From assembly GCA_049671305.1 (NCBI GenBank), contig JBATUR010000021.1:1-6139 (forward strand): DNA of 6,139 nucleotides, given 5' to 3'. Each line of letters begins with the position of its first letter. Position 1 is the first letter of the stretch. The translations under genes and the position numbers were made by a program. Positions 1 through 5,261 of this stretch are shown here, piece by piece. The stretch is from CADCTM01 sp049671305 (GTDB taxonomy: Bacteria > Cyanobacteriota > Cyanobacteriia > Cyanobacteriales > Coleofasciculaceae). The notes below the pieces were generated by a model. That model searched no databases, was not told where the DNA came from, and saw nothing but the letters and a program-made list of their open reading frames with translations.

Positions 1-180
1 GAAGCATTCAACTTCAACCAAGAAGAATATGGTTTAAATCGTCTGTGTGAAGTAGTTAGTCAAAACTGGCAACTATCAGCAGAAAAAATCAAACAAACTG
101 TGATTGCAGATGTGCGGCGACATATTGGCAATCAAAAAGTTTTCGATGATATTACCTTAGTAGTCTTGAAACAGAAATAG
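1..180 (+). CDS. SpoIIE/RsbU-type PP2C phosphatase, C-terminal end (partial)
   Basis: This reading frame is open from the left edge and stops with TAG at 178-180, leaving 59 codons of a gene that begins outside the window. It is too short for most ORF callers. Two landmarks of the SpoIIE/RsbU branch of PP2C Ser/Thr phosphatases are visible: EEYGLNRL near the start, matching the family's FGxxRL segment, and the terminal strand DDITLVVLK, whose first Asp pair belongs to the metal-binding end of the catalytic domain. Enzymes of this type dephosphorylate STAS-domain antagonist proteins in partner-switching circuits. The gene lies 17 bases upstream of a GHKL-like kinase and one gene away from a STAS protein, the expected opposing enzyme and likely substrate. 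Sensor domains, if any, lie upstream and cannot be seen. The family call is firm; the substrate is inferred from context. Confidence 0.85.
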   Translation, partial: EAFNFNQEEYGLNRLCEVVSQNWQLSAEKIKQTVIADVRRHIGNQKVFDDITLVVLKQK

Positions 181-197
181 GAGAAAAACTTAGAACT

Positions 198-776
198 ATG
201 ACCGAGATATTTGGAGATTTCTACGAAGATAGCTCAAACAATCACGAATTTTTGATAATTGGCTTTTTCCCGCATTCGCTTCCTCTCAAACAACGTTGGC
301 GCAATAATGGTTTATCTGCTGATTTTGTTGCTGATTATTTAACAACTTTTTTCCCAGTTAATGATGAAGAACCAGATTCTCAGGAAAGACAAGTGCAACT
401 CAAGGCTGCAGTTAATTACATCGCTAACGAATTAATTGACAATGCTATGAAATTTAACCATGAAACATCAGATTATCCAGTAAAGTTTGGATTACACTTG
501 CTGCAAGATAAATTGGTGCTGACCTCAACAAACTGTCTTTCTCCAGAAGTTTTGGCAAAATTTTATGATTTCGTTAATCAACTAAAAGATGCGGAAATAG
601 AAGATTTATATATTCAACAGTTAGAAAAAGGGGCACTAGAAGAAAGCCACGAATCAAGATTAGGTATCTTGACAATGATCAATGATTACCTAGCTACGGT
701 AGGCTGGAAGATTGAGACGATTCAAAAGGAGCCAGAAGTTGTTACCTTAACAACTAGAGTACAGTTAACTATATAA
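198..776 (+). CDS. GHKL-like ATP-binding regulator / protein kinase (slr1658-like, SiaB-type)
   Basis: A soluble protein of 192 residues with no membrane segment. Residues 74-87 form a GHKL N-box (YIANELIDNAMKFN), with Asn77/Glu78 and Asp81-Asn82 where Bergerat-fold kinases hold Mg-ATP. Residues 153-160 (SRLGILTM) resemble the later glycine lid segment. The classical DxGxG box between them is not visible; that stretch reads LVLTSTNCLS. This pattern, with about 70 residues before the N-box, fits the SiaB/DUF6272-type kinases and the cyanobacterial family I associate with slr1658, rather than the standard SpoIIAB/RsbW anti-sigma kinases. The likely role is to phosphorylate the STAS protein encoded next, opposing the upstream PP2C. 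The ATG at 198 is preceded by AGGAG at 179-183, which overlaps the phosphatase stop codon, so the two genes are probably co-transcribed and translationally linked. Kinase activity is inferred. Confidence 0.8.
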   Translation: MTEIFGDFYEDSSNNHEFLIIGFFPHSLPLKQRWRNNGLSADFVADYLTTFFPVNDEEPDSQERQVQLKAAVNYIANELIDNAMKFNHETSDYPVKFGLHLLQDKLVLTSTNCLSPEVLAKFYDFVNQLKDAEIEDLYIQQLEKGALEESHESRLGILTMINDYLATVGWKIETIQKEPEVVTLTTRVQLTI

Positions 777-820
777 ATGCTCGACTTTAAGCATCGTAGC
801 TAAAAAAACAATCTGAAACT

Positions 821-1165
821 ATGGATATTAAGACGGACGACTATAGTGTATGGTACGAGCCAGCAACGGCAACTGTGAACTTTCAAGGTTTACTAAGACT
901 TGCAGCAATACCTGATTATGAGCCAATTATAGAATTACTAAATGACATAACTGAACAGTCTCCCAAGACGATTACTATGAACTTAGAAAAACTAAAATTC
1001 CTCAATAGTTCAGGAATGAGTGTTTTATCTCGATTTGTAATTGGTATCCGTAAAAAGAAAACAATTCAGCTAGTAGTAAAAGGTTCTCCAAGTATCTCTT
1101 GGCAGCAAAAGTCTTTAAACAACTGGCAGCGGTTGATGCCAAGTTTAACGCTGGAATGGGAATAA
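821..1165 (+). CDS. STAS-domain switch protein (slr1659-like)
   Basis: A protein of 114 residues, the usual size for a stand-alone STAS domain (SpoIIAA/RsbV-like). Residues 51-62 (ITMNLEKLKFLN) form the central strand and run into the loop NSSGM at 62-66. The equivalent SpoIIAA loop is DSSGL, and its first Ser is the site phosphorylated by the partner kinase, so Ser63 is the predicted phosphosite. The Asp before it is replaced by Asn62. The C-terminal half, with KSLNNWQRLMPSLTLEWE at the end, matches my recollection of the cyanobacterial slr1659-type regulators. The gene follows the kinase by 44 bases with no clear Shine-Dalgarno sequence; the bases before the ATG (AAACT) repeat those before the kinase ATG. 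The likely role is the output element of the phosphatase/kinase pair, binding a downstream target when unphosphorylated. The target is unknown; the adjacent cyclase is a candidate. Confidence 0.82.
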   Translation: MDIKTDDYSVWYEPATATVNFQGLLRLAAIPDYEPIIELLNDITEQSPKTITMNLEKLKFLNSSGMSVLSRFVIGIRKKKTIQLVVKGSPSISWQQKSLNNWQRLMPSLTLEWE

Positions 1166-1234
1166 CCGTAGAAATCAGTTAGGTTAGTTTTATCAAGCAG
1201 ACGGTGCTTCCATCATTTTCTCTGAATAAAGCAT

Positions 1235-1240
1235 GATAAT
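1235..1240 (+). promoter_or_regulatory. possible -10 element upstream of the cyclase gene
   Basis: GATAAT matches the -10 consensus at five of six positions and lies 43 bases before the cyclase ATG, in the 118-bp gap after the STAS gene. No convincing -35 hexamer sits 16-18 bases upstream, so this would be an activator-dependent promoter, or it is chance in AT-rich DNA. The gap is the only place in the first 5 kb large enough for an internal promoter. Whether the cyclase is transcribed separately from the partner-switching genes cannot be decided from sequence. Confidence 0.25.
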
Positions 1241-1283
1241 AAAACTTTACTGATTTATCTAAAACGGTTTTTAGGTTTCTCAT

Positions 1284-4200
1284 ATGTCGCGCAAGAGAGT
1301 AAGAGTCGGCATTCTGCATTCTCAAACTGGCACAATGGCTCTTAGTGAGAAGCCTTTGATTGATGCGGCACTGCTAGCGATCGCACAAATCAACCAAACA
1401 GGCGGCATTCTAGGACAATACATCGAACCAATTGTAGTTGATGGCGCCTCTGATTCAGCAGAATTTGAACGCCTTGCCAAAAACCTGATTCAAACCCAAC
1501 AAGTCAACACCGTCTTTGGCTGTTGGACTTCTGCCGCCCGTAAAGCCGTCAAACCCGTATTTGAACGTTTAAACGCCCTTTTGTGGTATCCCGTGCAGTA
1601 CGAAGGCTTAGAGCGCTCTCCCAACATCTTTTATACCGGGTCTTGTCCCAATCAACAAGTTGAACCCGCCGTTAATTGGCTACTGCAAAACCAAGGCAAA
1701 CGGTTTTATCTCCTCGGTTCCGACTATGTTTTCCCCCGTACCGTTAACAAACTCATTTGTTCCCAACTCAAACAACATCAAGCTGAAGTTGTTGGGCAAA
1801 AGTACGCCGCTTTAGGAGAAGCTAATTTTACGGAAATTATTGCCCAAATTCGCCAAACTCGCCCTGATGTCGTCTTCAACACCCTTAATGGCGACAGTAA
1901 TCAATTTTTTTACCAACAATACCAAGCAGCAGGCATTACAGCAGAGAAAATTCCCATATTTGCAGTAAGTGTCGCCGAGTCAGAACTACAATACCTCAAA
2001 GAAACGGCTGTTGGTCACTATGCTAGTTGGAGTTACTTTCAAAGTTTAGATAGCCCCGAAAACCAACGATTTGTTGAGGATTTTCAAGCGAAATATGGTG
2101 CAAATCGTGTTACTTGTGACGCGATCGAGGCGGCATATAGCCAAGTTTATTTGTGGAAACAAGCCGTAGAAGCTGCTGAGTCCTTTGAAGTGGAACGGGT
2201 ACGGGTAGCAGCGTATGGGCAGAGTTTTGCTGCGCCTGGAGGGCTAATTACTATTGAACCGAATCATCATGTTGCTAAATACTGCCGTATTGGACAAGTT
2301 TTAGAAAACGGACAATTTGAGATTATTTATAGTAGTAAGACGGCAATTAAACCTCTGCCTTGGCTAGGGGTAGAAGAGTTAAATTTTGACAAATCAGAAT
2401 TAGTGATTGAGATGTTATCTCAAGTCAGTCAAGGCATTCAGCAAACTTGGCAATTAGAGCAAAAATCTCGTCAACTAGAAGTTGTTGCTCAAGAATTGCA
2501 GCAAACCCAAGCCGCAATGCAGGAAAGTGCGATCGCTCTACGCAGTCATAACTTAGTTTTAACTTACATTGCCAAAAACCCAGCGCTACATCAAGGTGAT
2601 TTAAAAGCCGCTTTAATAGAAATTACCGAAGCCAGTGCTCAAAATCTGCAAGTTGAACGTGCCAGTGTTTGGCTTTTTGACGCAACAGGTACAAAGTTAG
2701 AATGCCTTGACCTTTTTGAAAAAAGTCAAAACCAGCATAGCCAAGGACTGGAACTCATCGCAACAGAATATCCGGCTTATTTTCAAGCTTTGCTGCAAGA
2801 CCAAGCAATTGTCGCCAACAATGTGGATAATAATCCCAGAACTCAAGAACTTGCTGATTATTTGAGAGCTTTCGGTATCACATCCCTGCTGGATACTGCA
2901 ATTACAATTAAAGGACAAATGGCAGGAGTAATTAGTTTAGAACAAGTTGGCATCGCTCGTGATTGGACGTTAGAAGACCAGAATTTTGTGCGATCGCTTA
3001 CTGATTTAGTCTCTTTAGCCATTGAAGCACGAGAGCGCAAACTTGCAGAAGCCGCCTTGCGTCAAAATGAAGCACGTTGGCAACTCGTCCTGCGTGGTAC
3101 AGGAGACGGTATCTTTGACTGGAATATTAGCACTGGAGAAACCTTTGCTAGCGATCGCTTACTCTCAATGCTGGGCTATACTGCACAGGAACTTGCTTAC
3201 AGCTACGAGACTTGGCGCAGTCTTGTTCATCCTGAAGATTTAGAATTAGCCATGTCTGCCTTACAAGCGCATTTAGAAGGCAAAAGCGAACTCTACAGAT
3301 CCGAGTTTCGCCTACGTTGCCAAGACGGCAGCTATAAATGGATTTTGGCACGAGGACAAGCGCAATGGGATGATACAGGTAAACCTGTGCGGATGCTTGG
3401 TTCTCATCAAGATATCAGTGATGTCTACGACAAACTACGCTTACGCCAACAAGTCGCAGAAGAAGTTCAACTATTATTAACGATCTCTCAAGCTATTAGC
3501 GCCGCACCTGATTTTGATACCGCCCTAGAAGTTGCCTTGCAGCAAGTTTGTCAAACTACTAATTGGATTTATGGTGAAGCTTGGGTTCCCACAACCACTG
3601 AGTCAACCCTGCTACATAGTCCTTGTTGCTATTATCAACCAACAGAAACTGAAGCAATTAAGCGTTTCCGAGATTACAGCGAAGTTCTCACTTTTTCTGT
3701 AGGTGAAGAAATTCCTGGCACAGTTTTGGCAACAAGTGAATCTCAATGGATTGATAGCTTTAGTGAGCTTGATGATGTACTTTTGAGATTGGAGTTGGCG
3801 ACTGAATGTGGCTTTAAAAAAGCTTTTGGTGTGCCGATTATTGCCCTCAGTAATCTCCATCAAGAAACTGAGCAGCAAGCGAGTAATTTACTTAGTTCTC
3901 AGTCTTCGCTTTTAGCTGTGTTGGTGTTTTTTATTAGAGAGTCTCGCTTTAATGATCAGCGTTTGATTCAGTTAGTTAATGTCATAGCGGCGCAGTTAGG
4001 AGGTGTGCTGCAACAAAAAAAGGTGCAAGCTGAAATGAAGGCATTATTTGCAGCAATGACTGATGTGGTAACGGTTCGGGATGCTTCTGGACGATGCTTG
4101 AATGTGATTCCTACTAATCCGAATTTGTATAAACCGTCAGCGTCAATGATTGGGAGAACCCTTGATCAAGATTTGCCTCCAGCACAAGCAAATTTGATTC

Positions 4201-5039
4201 TTAAGGGAATTCTCAAGGCAATAATGAGTCAGAAAACGGTTGTGATTGAATATTGCTTGCCAATTGACGACAAAGAAGTTTGGTTGGCAGAAAGGATTTC
4301 TCCTCTTTCTGAGGAAACGGCAATTTTGGTAGCACAGGATATTAGTGAAGCTGTGGCAGCAGAAGCGCAACGTAAACTTGCTGAAGCCGCATTGCGTTTG
4401 GAACAAGAAAAGTCAGAACGATTATTACGCAATATTTTGCCAGCAAAAATTGTTCAACAGCTTAAACAATGTCAAGGAGTAATTGCTCAACAATTTGATG
4501 ATGTTACGATTTTGTTTGCCGATCTTGTCGGTTTTACACCTTTATCAAGTCGTTTAAATCCTATTGAGTTAGTTAATTTACTCGATGAAATTTTTTCGAT
4601 TTTTGATGAATTAGCAGAACGATTAGGATTAGAAAAAATTAAGACAATTGGCGATGCTTATATGGTAGCAGCCGGGTTGCCAACACCGAGGATTGATCAT
4701 GCCCAAGCGATCGCAGATATGGCGTTAGCAATGCAAGCGGCGATGGAATGTTTTCAATCTGAGCAAGCTGAAAATATTCAAATTCGTTTGGGAATTAATA
4801 GCGGTGTTGTTGTGGCTGGCGTCATTGGTAAAAAGAAATTTATTTATGATTTGTGGGGAGATGCAGTTAATGTTGCCTCGCGTATGGAATCTTCTGGCAC
4901 TCCAGGCAAAATTCAAGTAACAACAGCAACCTACAACCGGTTGAAATCTCAATATCTGTTGGAAAAGCGGGGAACTATTGAAATTAAGGGGAAAGGGGAA
5001 ATGGTAACTTATTGGCTTGTTGGGAAAAACTCAAAGTAA
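1284..5039 (+). CDS. UrtA/AmiC-like sensor fused to class III adenylyl cyclase (PBP-GAF-PAS-GAF-PAS-CYC)
   Basis: A 1251-residue multidomain cyclase predicted to make cAMP from ATP in the cytosol. The order is: UrtA/AmiC-type ligand-binding fold (about 6-360); coiled coil rich in Gln and Glu (about 378-420); GAF (about 434-580); PAS of the PAS_3 type with PAC tail (about 597-713, with LVHPEDLE at 647-654); GAF (about 724-910); PAS (about 915-1022); signalling helix (RKLAEAALR at 1030-1038) and cyclase-transducer segment LLRNILP (1047-1053); catalytic domain (about 1071-1246). There is no signal peptide and no transmembrane helix. The ATG at 1284 has AGG at 1273-1275, and an in-frame TAG at 1272-1274 rules out an upstream start. 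The second GAF lacks the Cys-His or DxCF motifs of bilin-binding domains. The gene follows the STAS gene on the same strand and converges on cphA. The architecture is firm; ligand and physiological role are inferred. No established gene symbol fits. Confidence 0.92.
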   Translation: MSRKRVRVGILHSQTGTMALSEKPLIDAALLAIAQINQTGGILGQYIEPIVVDGASDSAEFERLAKNLIQTQQVNTVFGCWTSAARKAVKPVFERLNALLWYPVQYEGLERSPNIFYTGSCPNQQVEPAVNWLLQNQGKRFYLLGSDYVFPRTVNKLICSQLKQHQAEVVGQKYAALGEANFTEIIAQIRQTRPDVVFNTLNGDSNQFFYQQYQAAGITAEKIPIFAVSVAESELQYLKETAVGHYASWSYFQSLDSPENQRFVEDFQAKYGANRVTCDAIEAAYSQVYLWKQAVEAAESFEVERVRVAAYGQSFAAPGGLITIEPNHHVAKYCRIGQVLENGQFEIIYSSKTAIKPLPWLGVEELNFDKSELVIEMLSQVSQGIQQTWQLEQKSRQLEVVAQELQQTQAAMQESAIALRSHNLVLTYIAKNPALHQGDLKAALIEITEASAQNLQVERASVWLFDATGTKLECLDLFEKSQNQHSQGLELIATEYPAYFQALLQDQAIVANNVDNNPRTQELADYLRAFGITSLLDTAITIKGQMAGVISLEQVGIARDWTLEDQNFVRSLTDLVSLAIEARERKLAEAALRQNEARWQLVLRGTGDGIFDWNISTGETFASDRLLSMLGYTAQELAYSYETWRSLVHPEDLELAMSALQAHLEGKSELYRSEFRLRCQDGSYKWILARGQAQWDDTGKPVRMLGSHQDISDVYDKLRLRQQVAEEVQLLLTISQAISAAPDFDTALEVALQQVCQTTNWIYGEAWVPTTTESTLLHSPCCYYQPTETEAIKRFRDYSEVLTFSVGEEIPGTVLATSESQWIDSFSELDDVLLRLELATECGFKKAFGVPIIALSNLHQETEQQASNLLSSQSSLLAVLVFFIRESRFNDQRLIQLVNVIAAQLGGVLQQKKVQAEMKALFAAMTDVVTVRDASGRCLNVIPTNPNLYKPSASMIGRTLDQDLPPAQANLILKGILKAIMSQKTVVIEYCLPIDDKEVWLAERISPLSEETAILVAQDISEAVAAEAQRKLAEAALRLEQEKSERLLRNILPAKIVQQLKQCQGVIAQQFDDVTILFADLVGFTPLSSRLNPIELVNLLDEIFSIFDELAERLGLEKIKTIGDAYMVAAGLPTPRIDHAQAIADMALAMQAAMECFQSEQAENIQIRLGINSGVVVAGVIGKKKFIYDLWGDAVNVASRMESSGTPGKIQVTTATYNRLKSQYLLEKRGTIEIKGKGEMVTYWLVGKNSK
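1299..2363 (+). other. UrtA/AmiC-type substrate-binding domain inside the cyclase
   Basis: Residues 6-360 form a whole type I periplasmic-binding-protein fold, from VGILHSQTGTMA at 8-19 to the closing segment KPLPWLGV near 356-363. Hallmarks of the urea/short-amide subfamily are conserved: GCWTSAARKAV (79-89), YPVQYEGLE (102-110), NIFYTG (114-119), LLGSDYVFPR (143-152) and NTLNGDSN (199-206). In the cytosolic regulator AmiC, the segments matching CWTS and YPVQYEG line the amide pocket. By my reading the sequence is closer to UrtA, the urea ABC transporter binding protein, than to AmiC, but it lacks the export signal of UrtA. The domain should therefore sample ligand inside the cell. Urea, a short amide or a related small polar compound is the best guess; the ligand has not been shown. 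Confidence 0.9.
3036..3062 (+). repeat. first copy of a duplicated signalling-helix segment (RKLAEAALR)
   Basis: These 27 bases encode residues 585-593, RKLAEAALR, linking the first GAF to the first PAS domain. The identical nonapeptide returns at 4371-4397 between the second PAS and the catalytic domain, with 24 of 27 bases matching and three third-position differences. Helical linkers of this kind pass signals between stacked sensor domains and are common in cyanobacterial sensor proteins. Confidence 0.85.
4371..4397 (+). repeat. second copy of the duplicated signalling-helix segment (RKLAEAALR)
   Basis: These bases encode residues 1030-1038, identical in protein to the copy at 3036-3062 and 1335 bases away from it. 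This copy leads straight into the cyclase-transducer helix (LLRNILP) and the catalytic domain. The spacing is a multiple of three, so recombination between the copies would remove PAS-GAF-PAS in frame. Confidence 0.85.
4494..5021 (+). other. class III adenylyl cyclase catalytic domain
   Basis: This covers residues 1071-1246 of the cyclase protein. Both metal-binding aspartates are present: Asp1080 in LFADLVGFT and Asp1124 in KTIGDAYM. The purine-specifying pair is Lys1120 (IKTIGD) and Asp1189 (YDLWGD), the adenine-type combination; guanylyl cyclases carry Glu and Cys there. The transition-state residues Asn1196 and Arg1200 lie in VNVASRM. A single chain therefore supplies all catalytic residues, so the enzyme should work as a homodimer with two active sites. 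The domain follows directly on the NILP transducer segment seen in many bacterial class III cyclases. Active adenylyl cyclase is a strong prediction. Confidence 0.93.
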
Positions 5040-5209
5040 TTAAGGCATCATTAATTAGCCGTGTTGTTAGGAATTACTTTAATCGCCAAAATTTTTTAGG
5101 AAAAAGCTTATTCTGTGGTGTTGCTCAAACAAGTCAATATGACTAACTTCCTATCATTCAACTCAGAAGAAAGCTTCTGGCAAGCCAACCTTAGTGAGCT
5201 TTAAATTAA

Positions 5210-5249
5210 GTCGGGGCTTTGAGTTACCTTGTGTCATGGTTGCCCCGAC
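5210..5249 (-). terminator. hairpin downstream of cphA, probable terminator
   Basis: GTCGGGGC at 5210-5217 and GCCCCGAC at 5242-5249 form a perfect 8-bp GC-rich stem around a 24-base loop. The hairpin starts 12 bases past the cphA stop codon. On the minus strand it is followed by TTAATTTAAA, a broken U-rich run. On the plus strand it is followed by ATATTGAAG, which suits a terminator less, so it most likely serves cphA and may also block read-through from the convergent cyclase gene. The large loop and imperfect U-tract lower confidence. Confidence 0.5.
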
Positions 5250-5261
5250 ATATTGAAGCCC

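Noticed and set aside
1166..1283. NtcA (GTA-N8-TAC) or CRP (TGTGA-N6-TCACA) site upstream of the cyclase
   Set aside because: GTA at 1168-1170 is followed eight bases later by TTA, not TAC, and no CRP-like palindrome is present.
1284..2363. A free-standing urea ABC transporter binding protein gene (urtA)
   Set aside because: The frame continues without interruption through GAF, PAS and cyclase domains to 5039, there is no signal peptide, and no transporter permease or ATPase gene is nearby.
3022..3243. Plus-strand open frame of 73 codons in another frame of the cyclase gene
   Set aside because: It overlaps the well-conserved GAF-PAS junction of the real gene and has no features of its own.
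3612..3878. Minus-strand open frame of 88 codons inside the cyclase gene
   Set aside because: It lies antisense to the second GAF domain, shows no recognisable motif and has a Cys-rich, unlikely composition. The same applies to other antisense frames at 2697-2918, 2858-3040, 3148-3351, 4143-4406, 4229-4432 and 4725-4952.
3450..4013. Second GAF domain as a bilin-binding (cyanobacteriochrome) photosensor
   Set aside because: Its cysteines (756, 781, 782, 842) are not in a Cys-His or DxCF context, so there is no sign of chromophore attachment.
5040..5100. Rho-independent terminator for the cyclase gene at the T-run near 5092-5097
   Set aside because: The six T residues are not preceded by a GC-rich inverted repeat; only a 3-bp GGC/GCC pairing can be drawn.
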